From positions 1 to 64,000 of the forward strand of contig MU119446.1 in the NCBI GenBank assembly GCA_014904845.1: DNA of 64,000 bases, written 5' to 3'. The notes beneath the pieces are model-generated. The model saw only the letters and a list, made by a program, of their open reading frames with translations, was not told the DNA's origin and searched no databases. The stretch comes from Acephala macrosclerotiorum (lineage: Eukaryota > Ascomycota > Leotiomycetes > Helotiales > Mollisiaceae). Shown in pieces: positions 22,567 to 34,116 of this stretch (the first letter of the stretch is position 1; each line of letters opens with the position of its first letter). The position numbers and the translations under genes were made by a program.

Positions 22567-25500
22567 ATGTTTGGGTTTCTCATGCTGCTCGATGCGATGT
22601 TAGCAGCTTGCACAGGCTCTCCACCGGAGAAAAAACGTTCCGATTTTGCGCACGGGCCAAAAACACCAACTTCTTCAAAAATCGACTATTTACGAATAAA
22701 CAACTCACTTTAATCCACTCTATAGTCTACTATGCTTGCCCGCAGAGCCTACAAATGTCGTTAAAAGCATTATATACTTTCGCCTGAGATAAAATGAGAA
22801 AGTGAGCATGTCAGCACTTCTCAAAAGACTGCTATTATCATTGCAAAGTGCATAGAGTAGAAATGCGATGTCAAGATCTCGAGGGATGTGTTAAAGGACA
22901 TTACTAATCTCGATTATCGAGTACAAAGTCAAATCATTAAAGAAAAGCAAGTTCGGACATTTTACAATCGATCAGATAATGGGCCAGAGATTCGAGGCAG
23001 GAAAAGAGCTTTTATAAGAAGAGATACGGCCGCAATTGGGATTTTTGTAGAGGATGATAATGTGAAGAAAGAGGATAAGGCAGTACTATAAGCAGATTTT
23101 GCAGATATGATCGGTGTGGATTTGCTAAAGACGAAGCATTTCAAGCTATCGAGGATGCGAAAAGTAGACTTTTAATCGATCTAGAGAGTATGTAAAAAAA
23201 ACGAAAATATTATTAATGCTATTTAGTATAAAAAGAAGAAATTGCTTTCAAAACAAGTCGATCAACGCTACGATTTTGCTGGAGAGTAATTACAAGAACG
23301 GTTCTATTCTATTTACTGGAAAGATGTCTATTTCTGCGATGAGTTCTATTTTGGTGTAGACTCTCAAACAATTTATAAAATCAAGAAAAAAAAGGGTCGA
23401 AAACATCGAGATAATCTCGTTAATGCATACCGTAAAAAGGTTACTTCGAAAAATACAAAAGTCAAAGCTCAAAAAGAGAATGCTTTCAAGCTAATCAACG
23501 TTTTTATTATCGTTGAAATCAATTATCGGCGATTTATTGCTTATAAAGTTTCGAATGAAGTAAGTAAAATGACTTCGAAAGTCTATATCGATATTTTGAA
23601 TTAGCTGCGAGAGGATTTACAAAGTATTACTTTTTGATAGAATAAAGATTCCGCTTATCATTCGAAAGTTACTACATTTTGGGTCAAAAAGCATGGGATT
23701 AAGTTGCTTACAAGCTTTAGAAACTCTTTTGATCTTTCGATTATAGAGTTAATAGTTTACTCGATTAAAAAGAAGTTCTATAGTCGTAGATGTGCCTCTC
23801 AAGAAGTAGCGTTGAAGCGTTTTAAGGAGGTTTTTGGGGAGAATACAGACTAAAACAAGATCAATGAGATGTACAAATGGTATATCAAAAAACTATATGA
23901 ATGCTAGCGGCTTGAAGGGCAAATGACGAAGTACTAGTTAAGTAGATAAATTGATGTTTTTAGTGATGGTGTTTTTGGCCCGTGCACAAAATCGGAACGT
24001 TTTTCCTCCGGTGGAGAGACAGGCTTGCTCTACGTCATTGTCACTCTCATCTACCGACTCTTCCTCAGTCCCGTCGCACATTTTCTAGGACTAAAACTTG
24101 CCGCTATCAGTTTTCTGCCTTAGTTCTACTACGGTGTCATCAAACAAGGACGATATATGTTCAAGATTCGAGAATCGCACGAGAAATATGGACTAGTGAT
24201 TCGGATGAATCTATACGAACTGCACGTGATTGTCCCCGAATTCATGGACGTTATTTACACTGGCTACAATCATAAAAGGGATAAATGGTCTTTCTATACG
24301 GAGATCTTTGCTATACCGGGAGCCTCGATGAACACGAATGCTCATGATCATCATCGGATAAGAAGGTCGGCTTTGAATCCGTTCTTTTCGAAAGCTTCGA
24401 TACGAAACATGCAGCCGCTGATCGATGCGAAAGTTGATCAGCTGTTGGAGAGATTTGATGATTTTCAAAAGTCGGGAGATGTTCTAACATTGAATCATGC
24501 TACTGCTGCTTTCACAAACGGTGCGTGGAGAGACCGAGTCTTTTCGTGTTGTTGGAGTGACTGACACAATCCAGATGTTGTCACCGAGTTCTCCTTTGGA
24601 AAGTGCTACAATCGTCTTGGAGATCCAAAATTTGATCCCTCATTCCATGACAACGCACGAGGGGGTGCAGATATGGTACCATTCTTGGCATTTTTTCCAA
24701 TTATCATGAGAACACTTGAAGCTCTACCACAGGCTCTCACATCAAGGTTGAGCTCTGAGTATGAGCGCTTTCTGGGCGAGAAAAACGTGTGTCCTCTTCC
24801 CTCTTTGGATGTATATACAACTGACTACTGAGAACAGGACATCTTCGCTGAAGCTAAAAACGTGATCCAGTCACCGAAAGCCTCATTCGAAGACCGACAA
24901 CACCGAACCATCTTCCACGAAATCCTAGACAGCAAACTCCCCCTCGAAGAGAAATCAATCGACCGCCTCGCCGACGAAGCAGGTGTAACCCTCGCAGCAG
25001 GAACTCTAACAACAGCTTGGGTTCTCGCAGTGGCGATCTACTATATGGTCGCCAACCCCACTCTTCTCCGAAAACTGAAAACAGAACTTGAAGCCGCAAT
25101 TCCGGACCCTTCATCTCACACCCCCTTGGCAACACTCGATACTCTTCCCTACCTCCGCGCTGTGGTGCAAGAATCTATCCGTCTAGGATATGGAGCTCCA
25201 GGCCGTGTCTGTCACATCGCTCCTGATGAAGCAATGGTCGTTCCAGGTGCAAATTCACTTCCAATCCCACCAGGAACGCCGACTTGCATGACAGTTTATT
25301 TGATGCATCACATCGAATCCATCTTTCCAGATTCTCATACCTTCCGTCCTGAGCGATGGATCGAGAACCAGAGGTTAGACAAACATCTTTTTGCTTTTAG
25401 CAAGGGATCGAGAGGTTGTGCGGGGATTAATCTTGCGTATGCGGAGTTGACGATTGCTGTTGCGAGGATATTTCGGAATTATGGAACGACGGAGTGTCGA

Positions 25501-25629
25501 TTTGATGGAGATAAGGGAGTGCTAGAGTTATTTAAGACGGATCAGAGGGATGTGGTGTTAGTGGCTGCTATGGTGCTGACGAAGGTCTGGAGTGGGACGA
25601 AGGGGGTGAGGATGTGTGTGAGGATGTGA
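22567..25629 (+). pseudogene. Cytochrome P450 (P450-3), trichodiene-oxygenase-like, interrupted
   Basis: A membrane-bound heme monooxygenase relic. Motifs are HEKYG, HRIRRSALNPFFS, the I-helix LAAGTLTT, ExxR (ESIR), PERW and the heme loop FSKGSRGCAG. The start at 22567 opens a hydrophobic anchor, which is cut after 50 nt by the transposon at 22617-24018. The frame resumes at 24024, just after the 5-bp repeat acagg. Exons after the insertion end at 24520; the others are 24575-24786 and 24838-25629, with introns 24521-24574 and 24787-24837. Leaving out the element and one repeat copy, the exons sum to 1551 nt, about 516 aa, a normal length. A second lesion is an in-frame TAG at 24121-24123, at a position compatible with a TGG-to-TAG transition. 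An N-terminally truncated product starting at the ATG near 24157 would lack the anchor. Confidence 0.87.
22617..24018 (+). mobile_element. Tc1/mariner (IS630-type) transposon, degenerate, 1.4 kb
   Basis: Inverted repeats of about 50 bp bound the element. Outer ends are CTCTCCACCGGAG, with CGTTCCGATTTTG and GGGCCAAAAACACCA inward. The plus strand holds a mutated DDE transposase relic: TIYKIKKKKGRKHR, a VYIDIL segment, NKDSAYHSK (the usual DN-x-x-H block) and NSFDLSIIE (the usual SPDLxPIE block), separated by stops. The flanking direct repeat is acagg (22612-22616 and 24019-24023), longer than the TA usual for this superfamily. A longer imperfect repeat (7 of 9 bases) is seen if the ends are placed two bases further in. 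It lies inside the anchor-coding sequence of P450-3. Confidence 0.82.
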
Positions 25630-26577
25630 AGCATGGACGAGCGGAGTGGAAGAGCCCACTAGATCCAGACATGCAAAGTCAAAAGTGATCCTTCAGAAGC
25701 TCCACCAGAGAACCCGATACAATCTGATCTTGCAGGTGAAGCAGCTGTATGTGAAAGGCTGCAGTCCCGTGCTTTTCGGTATGTAAAGTCTAGAACACTT
25801 ACTTCTTTGTTTTGTCTCTTGGGAGGTTTGTTTGGCTTTTATTCTCCTTTCTATTTCGACAACTACTACCCCATTTAAGTACTCGCCTCGGCTCAGCATT
25901 TCTTTTCTCTTCTTAGTTTTCAGCTGCATGACATTTTCTATATCGTACTCGTGACTTTCTGATTTTGGTTCTTTAGAGTGTCCCTGATGTTTGTATGCCT
26001 TGTTTGCACATAATTTCATTCGTCTGCAACTATTTAATCCCTTCGCACAACAGCAGCCCTAGATTGGGTCAGCTGACCCTAAGCCTCAAAGTTCAAATAA
26101 TATTTGTTGCGTGTCGTAAAATTGCACTTTCTTGATCACAGAGCCCAGCACTAAATTCTTGGGTCCGGGTGGCTTGCGGGATTGGAGGCCATGAAATGCC
26201 GCCCGCTAACTGAGACGCGCTTTAGAGGTGTTAAATTCCTTAATAGACCCCCGTAGAACCCGAGGAATCCACCACGTTGATTGGCCCATTTTCCATGTTG
26301 CACATCGCAGTCAAACCTTCAGGTTTGGCCTCTTCACGGGTTTTGTGGAAAACGGAAGTGCCGCTCTCGGCGGGGTGCAGCTGAGGGGAGACAAGGGACA
26401 GCCGAGACAAACTGCAACCCCTCCTTTGATTCGTTTGGGAGACTTTGTAGCAGTTCTTAATTTCCATCAACTGCATGGATTTTTTATGGTTGCGGGATTG
26501 GAGGCCGTCATCAAAATGAGTCTGATCTCTCAAAAGCAACCAGGACCAGAGTCGACAAATGGCTCCGCTGATTGGTA
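25630..26577. other. Intergenic, no gene recognised
   Basis: Normal-composition DNA between the P450-3 stop and the left end of the nested transposon. It contains short ORFs on both strands without recognisable content. Confidence 0.45.
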
Positions 26578-27191
26578 CAGTCGGGTTCGCTTAAAACTCG
26601 TCATGTGATTTTCTTATTTACCAACTTTAATTTATTATAACTTTAGCAAAATAAAACTAAAACTTTTCAGGTTTAAAGTATTTTATAATTTAATATAAAA
26701 ACAATTATTTAAACTTAAATCTCGCTTATTTATATAAATAATATGTTTATAAAATAAATTATATATTTTTAATATATTTTAAATATTTTTAGTAATAAAT
26801 AGTATTATAAATAAAAATATTATAATTAAACTTTTTAATATAGAATGAAATTAAAATAAAATTAATGTATTTTTAAAAGTTTTAATCGTTTTAAAAAGAG
26901 AATTTTTAAATTATAATTTTTTAAATATTAAAATTTTTTTTATTTTCCGTTTATTTTCATTTATTTTTCATAAACTTACAAGTTTTAAAAAATTAAATTT
27001 AAAATACTTATTAAAAATAACATATATTTCCTTTTATTATAATTTCAACTTTATAAAAAATTTGTAAATTTATAATTAATTTTTATTTTAAAACTTTATT
27101 TAATTAATAAATTTAAATTTAATATAATAAAAATTTTATATATATTTTTTAATTTTTAAAATTTAATTATAAATTATATTATTAATATTAT

Positions 27192-27396
27192 TGGTATTAC
27201 AAGGGAGACTTATTACTAGTAATAAACTAAAAACAAAATAAATAAATAGATTAAATAATTCGTTAATTGATTATAAATTGTAAATTTAGTAAACGCGTAA
27301 AAATTAAAAAATATAATCTCAATTTTAGCGCAGGCGGCGCTAGTCCCGATTTGGCCTAGTGCCGCACGTGACTACTAAACTAATATTGTATCCACA
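27192..27396. repeat. Upstream LTR
   Basis: Direct repeat partner of 33079-33279. The last 75 bp include a GC-rich island with GGCGGCGCTAGTCCCGAT and GTGCCGCACGTGACTACT that is nearly identical in both copies, while the rest has drifted to A/T. Confidence 0.75.
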
Positions 27397-30300
27397 CTGG
27401 CAGTTTTTTTTTTGTAATAAAAATTAGCTTAGTTTAATAATTTAAAAAAGCGTTCTTATTTTTTTTTTTTATCGTAATTCGTTAATACGTAAAACTTATT
27501 AATATTTTAATATAAAAATTATATAATTAAGCTTTAGAAATAACGCTAATAAACTAGTACTATTCTCGAAGTTCGTCGGAAATTATAAGCGTCGAGATTA
27601 AAGTAATCCTTTTTTTTTTAATTTTATAAATTAAATAATTATAAAATTCGAAATATAACGTAAAAATTTTTTTTTTTTTATTTTTTTTTTTTTAATAAAT
27701 ATTTTCTTTAGTTCTTTGCGCTATTTTTACCGTTTTCTTTTTTTTTAATTTATTTTTTTATTCGAATTTTAAAATAGTTCGTATTTAAAAACTTTTTTAA
27801 AGTTTTATTAAATATTAATTTTATTATAATATTCGTTAAATTATTTTAATCGTTAATTCATCGAATTTTTTATAATTTTTTACGTTTATACGATTAATAA
27901 AAAATTATAATATCGATTATAAAACGCTTTTTTTTAATCGTTTTCAATTTAATTAAATACTCGTATAACGAATATAAATTTATATAAACGATTATTGAGA
28001 TTTTAAAAAAAATCGAATTATTAAATAATTATATTAATAATAAATTCGATTATAATTATTATATTAATTTTTTTTATTATATTATATATTTTAAAAATTA
28101 AAACGTTTTTAATAACGCGTTTATTTTTAATAAAATTTAATTTTGAATTTTTTATCGTTTAATTAGTATTTATTTATTAAAATAATTTTATATTTAATTT
28201 AAAAATTAAAATTTTTATTATTTACAAATAAACTATCGATAAAAACGAAAATAATATATTTAAATTTTCGATTTAAATTTTTAATTTACTATTCTATTTT
28301 TTTATTAACGTAATAATTTTTTTTTTATTAAATTTTAATATTAAATAATAATAAATAAATCGAAAATTACTTCAAATTAATAAATTATAATAATATAAGT
28401 TTTTTTAATTTATTATTTTCGATATTTAATTTAAAAATTAAATAATTTAATATTTATTAATTTAATTTTTTTATTTTAATTTTTTTATTATAATTAAATC
28501 GTATTTTCGAATTAAATTAAAACGTATTTATTAAAAATTAATAATATTTCTAATATTAAAACTTTTTTAAATTTAATTAAAAATTTAATTTTATTAAATT
28601 CGTTTTTTTTAAAAATAAAATTTTTTTTTTTTATTAATATAAACGTATTGTCGGTTTATATTTTAATAACGTTAAAAAAATTTTTAATAATCGTAATTAA
28701 AAAATAAAAATCGTATATCGACGTAATTATAAATAGTTTCTTTTTATAATACTTATAATACGTAATTTATTAATATATTTTTATTTTCGTAATTTTATAT
28801 AAAAACTTTAAAATAATTATAATTGTATTTATTAAATATAAATAGCGAATTTCTTTCGATAAACGTATTAATATAAATCGTTAAAAATTTATTATAAATT
28901 AAATATTAAATTTAAATAATATTATAAAATTATATTTTAATTTTTTTATTTAAAAATTAAATTAAAAAAAAGTATTAAAACAATTAATCGTTAATTAACT
29001 TTTTAAATTATCGAGAATTATATAAAAATTTTTTTTTTTTTTGTTGTTATATTTTTAAATTACTAATTTCAATTTTTCGTAAAAAGTATCGATAGTTTTA
29101 TTTTTAATTTTATTAATTAATCTCGAATTAAAAATTCGAATTTTAATATATTTATTAAAATCGTATTAAACGAAATTAAAAACTTTTTTTATAATTAAAT
29201 TATCGATTTTTTTTTTTTAAAATACTTTAAATAATTATTTAATAATTATAATTATATTTTTTTTTCGTAGTTTTAATAATAGTTTTATATCGTTTTTTTT
29301 TTATTTATTATAAAAACTATAAAAATTTTAATTTTTTCAACGATAATAATAAAAAATTAATCGTTAAAATTTTCGTAATTTTTTTCGTTGTTTTTAATAA
29401 AATTATAATATTTATTTTATTTAAATTTTTTATTATATACGTTTTTATTTCGTAATTTTTTTAAACGTTTTTAATTACGCTTTTTAATTAATTTTTCGTT
29501 TATTTCGTTCGATTAAAAAAATAAAAATAAAAGTTTTTAATTAAAAAATAATAAAATTTTTTTTTAATTTTTTTAATTATTTTTTTAATCGTTAATTCGA
29601 TTATAAACTTTTAATATTTCTTTTTTTATGTAATAAAATTTAATAATCGTTAAACGAAAATTAATCGATTTATAAAATATATCGATTATATATATTTTTT
29701 TATTAATTATTAATAATTTATATAGTTTTTTTTATTTGCTTTTTTTACGTTAAATACGTACTTTAAATAAAATTAGTAAATTTAATATAAACTTCGTATA
29801 TAAATCGTTTTTTATTATAAACGCGTTATTAATTTAACGTTAAATATATAAACGACGTATTTTTTTAGTAATTACTCGAATTATTTTAATTTTTTTAATA
29901 ATTAATAGCGACGACGTATCGTTATTAATTATTTTAAAGTAAGCTTTAAAAATTAATAATATAAATATAATATCGTTCGATTTTATCGAATCGTTAATAG
30001 TTTTAATTACTATTTATAAAATTATATTTTTATCGATTTATTTTTCGATTAATTCGTCGTAAATAATCTCGTAAACTCGACGTAATAAAATATAATATTT
30101 TTTTATTTTTTTTATACTATTATAAGTTTTTACAAATATTTTTTTAATTTCGATCGTTATTATTTTAGCGTTTTATTGAAACTTTATAAACGAGAAATTT
30201 TTTTTAATATTATAAATAATATAATTCGATAATTTTTAATATATATCGATTTAATATATACGTAATATATTTTATATTATTTTTATAAATATATTTTTTA

Positions 30301-33078
30301 TAAATCTAGTAATTTAAAATACTATAAACGAGTTTATTATTTATAAGATTAATTTTTTATTTAAATATAAAACGTCGACAATAATCGAGTAATTAAATTT
30401 ATAATTATTTTATAAAATAAATTTAAATTTTTTAAATAATTATTTATATATTTAATAATAGTAATAATATTTAATAAAATATTAAATATATTTAATATTT
30501 ATATTATAATTAATTTATTAAAAAACTTTTACAAAACGTTGTATTAATAAATAATTAAAACGTTTATATAATTAATATAATTTTATATTAATAAAATAAT
30601 TTTAAATTAAATTTTTTTTTAATTAATATAATAATATTTATAAATAGTTTTATTTTTTTTATAATAAAAACGATTTCATTTTTTTAATTTAAAGTATTTT
30701 TTAAATTATCGAGTTTTATATTTATAGTATTTATATTTTAAATATAAAATAAAAAATATATATTTATAAAAATAATATAAAAAGTAATAATATTTAATAA
30801 AATATTGATTCGAATAATTTTTTACGATAAAATAATATTTTTATTAAAGTGAATCTTATAAATTTTAATTATAAATATATTTAATTAAACGCTAATATTA
30901 AATTTTTATAATACTATAAATTGCGATTAATTAATAATTAATATTTCAACGATTTTATTATTCGATATAATTCTTTAGAAATTTTTTTAAAAAATATTAA
31001 TTTTCGAAAATAAAAAATAAATATTAATTCGATTCGAGTAATTCGAATTATAATAATAAAATATTAAATATATTTTTTTTTATAATAATATAACGAGTAA
31101 ATTAATTATTTAAAATAATTATTATTTACATATTATTAATTGTTTTAAATTCGATAAAATAATTTTTATTTTCGTTTTTTATTTTTATATTTATTAATAA
31201 TTAATTAATTTTTATTATTTAAATATTTTTTAATAAATTTTTGATTTTTTCGATTTTAACAAAAAAATTTTAATAATAAATTATTATAATATTTCGATTT
31301 ACTATATATTAAATTTATTATCGAAATTTTATATATATTTATTATCGTTTTTTTATTGTATATTTTATAAATTAATATTTCGATTTATTATAAATATAAT
31401 ATTTTTTTTAATATAATTTTTTTTAAAATTTATAATTTTTACGATATTTATTTTGAAAGTTTTTTCAATTTTGATATTTTCGATTTTATTTTCGATCGCG
31501 TTTTTTATTTTATTTTTTATAAATACGATCGATTTAATTTTACTCGAACTCGTTTTTTTTTTTAATTTTAAAAAGTAAAATTTAAATTATACTACTATAT
31601 TTCACGTGATCGTATTATAATACTTATTATTAATCGCAATTCAATATAAACGTTTTTAAAAATATTAATAAATTTATAAAAAATAAAATTATATTTTTTA
31701 ATATTTCGATAAATATTAATAATTTAATTTCGTAAATTATATTTTATTTAATATTTTAATAATAAGTTTAATTAAATTTTTTGAAATTGATTAAAAAATA
31801 TTTATAAATATTTTAATTTAATTTTTATTAAATTAATCGTAATAATTTTTATTAAAATTATTTTTTTGTATAAAAATATATATAATTAATAATTTTTTTT
31901 AATTTCGAAATAAGTTTTTATTATTATTATTAATATAATAAAATCGAAACTTTTTTTTAAAAATTTATTAAAATAAAACGCGTTTATACGTTTTATAAAA
32001 TTAATAGAAAATATTTTATTATAATAATTATAAAAAAACGATAATTTATAATTAAAAATATTATATAATTTTTTATTATATTTTTTATTATCGATATAAA
32101 TTTTTATTAAATTCGTAAATAATTTAATAAAAATATTTTATAAATTATTATATTAAAATATTTTAATTTATTAATTGAATTAATCGATTTTATCGAAAAA
32201 AGAAATTTTTATTTTTTAATTAATCAAAGATTTTTATTTATATTTATTTATAAAATTTTTTTTATTAAAAAACTTTTTTTAAATTATTAATAATAAACTT
32301 TTTATTTTTCGATATTTAAATTTCGTAAATACGTAAAAAATCTCGTAAACGACGTATAAAATTTTTATATATTAAATATAAAATTTTTTATAAATAATCT
32401 TCGAAATTTTTTTAAAAGTATTTTTATAAATTGCGATTAAAATATATTTTTTTTTTATATATTTCGAAATAATAAAAAATATATTTATTTAATATTTTTT
32501 TATTAAAATTTTTTTCGTTCGTAAAATCGAAATTTTTTTTTATTTATTTTTATTATAAAAAAATTTAATTTTAAATAAATTTATTATTTTAAAAAATAAT
32601 TATATAATAAATAATAAAAAAATTAAAAATTTTAATTCAAATTTAAATAAATATTATTATTAATATTTATACGTTTTTAATTAAATAACGAATAAAAACG
32701 TAAAACTTTTTTTAAAAATTCGTTTTTAATATAAATTCGAATAAATTAATATAAATTTAAAATCGTTTTTACGTTTTTTTATTCGTTTTTCGTAAACGTT
32801 ATTATTTTACGTAGTAAACGTAAATTTAAAAAATAAATATAAATTTAAAATCGTTCTCGCATTATTTTTTTTAAGTTTTTAATAATCTCAATATTTTTAA
32901 CGCGTTTTTATAAAAAAAATTTTATAAATTCTCGTTTTTTCGAAAATATATTAATTATTTTAAACATTTTTTTATAAAAAATAAATTATTTAAAAATTTT
33001 TTTTTTTTTTATAAATTAATCTTTTTTAAATAAAAATCTAATTATTTTGTAATTAATTAAATAATTATTAATTAATAT

Positions 33079-33279
33079 TAATATTACTAAAAATACTTAT
33101 TACTAATAATAAATTAAAAACGAAATAAATAAATTAAATAATTTGTTAATTAATTATAAATTGTAAATCTAATAAACGCGCAAAAATTAAAAAATATAAT
33201 CTCAACTCTAGCGCAAGCGGCGCTAGTCCCGATCTGGCCTAGTGCCGCACGTGACTACTATACTAATATTGTACCCACA
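33079..33279. repeat. Downstream LTR
   Basis: Direct repeat partner of 27192-27396, same orientation. It shares TTATTACTA near its start, the AATATAATCTCAA segment and the same GC-rich island, with a few C/T and G/A differences. Confidence 0.75.
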
Positions 33280-33440
33280 AATATATATAATATATATTAA
33301 TATTTATATTAATATTTAAATAATATAATTTTATTTTTTTCTAATTACATGTAATTTCATCTACTTAAAGGAAAGTTATAAAAAGATTAAAATTGAAGTA
33401 CCGAATTTCACGTGACGAGTTTTAATATGACCCGACTGTA

Positions 33441-34116
33441 CATGTATTTTTTTGCACATCGCAACCCAAAATCATTGACGAAACGTGGGTAGGCTTCGAG
33501 GTGGAGGAGTGTTTCTCATTGGCAGGGCAAGTGCACTAGGCTGCGAAGAGGTTTTGTTGCAAGTCTTCTGCAGGAAGAGGAAATCACGTTGCTCTCGCGG
33601 CCACGCAAGCCACAAGGTACTGATTGGCTTCATCTTTTTGTTGCACATCTTAAGCACAGAATTTTCGTCCATTTTGGGTAAGTGCCCCAGCTAGCAAAGC
33701 CCTTGGGGCGGGTGGGTTCCCTTTCGGGTTCCACGGTATTTGTAAGCCCAAGACTGCCTGATTGGCATATTCTTAACTGTTGCAGATCGAGCGCAGGACA
33801 AATTGGAGGATGACATGGTATCGTGTTTCGTCGTAGTTCACAAGGTGACACAGCTGATTTGTGGGAAGCAAATCATGGATTCATGGTGCAAGACGTCTCA
33901 AGTATAGCATAGCATAGATACAATGATGAACAAAGTTTCTTGGGATAAGATCGCACCCACTTGGGAAGGATAGAGTCTATAGTAAGTTCGCTTGATGAGT
34001 ATTGGAAAAGAGATCTCCTTGAAGAAATGTTCCCATGTTTCAATTAGGAAGATGCAAAGGCAAGGCTATGCAAGCGCTCAAGCAAGGAATTTAAGAGTGC
34101 ACACGAGGCCAACAGT
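33441..34116. other. Intergenic, no gene recognised
   Basis: Normal-composition DNA after the nested transposon and downstream of the metallo-hydrolase stop. Only short ORFs without recognisable content. Confidence 0.4.

Larger units (their letters stand above)
27192..33279. mobile_element. LTR retrotransposon relic, about 6.1 kb, heavily RIP-like mutated
   Basis: Two direct repeats of about 200 bp bound 5.7 kb of nearly pure A/T sequence. The repeats end in the same CCACA. The upstream copy starts with TG and is followed by CTGGCAG, a plausible primer-binding site. No gag or pol ORF survives, so the superfamily cannot be assigned. The immediate flanks (attat and aatat) are similar but not identical, compatible with a mutated 5-bp target duplication. 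Confidence 0.75.
26578..33438. mobile_element. DNA transposon with TA-flanked TIRs, carrying a nested LTR element
   Basis: The left end begins CAGTCGGGTTCGCTTAAAAC. The complement of the right end begins CAGTCGGGTCATATTAAAAC and continues matching through CTCGTCA[CT]GTGA and further, degenerating over about 70 bp. TA flanks both outer ends (26576-26577 and 33439-33440). The portion outside the LTR element totals about 773 bp of A/T-rich DNA without a transposase. It therefore looks like a short non-autonomous Tc1/mariner-type element that was itself the target of a retrotransposon. Confidence 0.75.

Noticed and set aside
27397..33078. Surviving gag/pol ORFs in the LTR element
   Set aside because: The sequence is nearly all A/T, with stops in every frame. 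No protein motif could be read.
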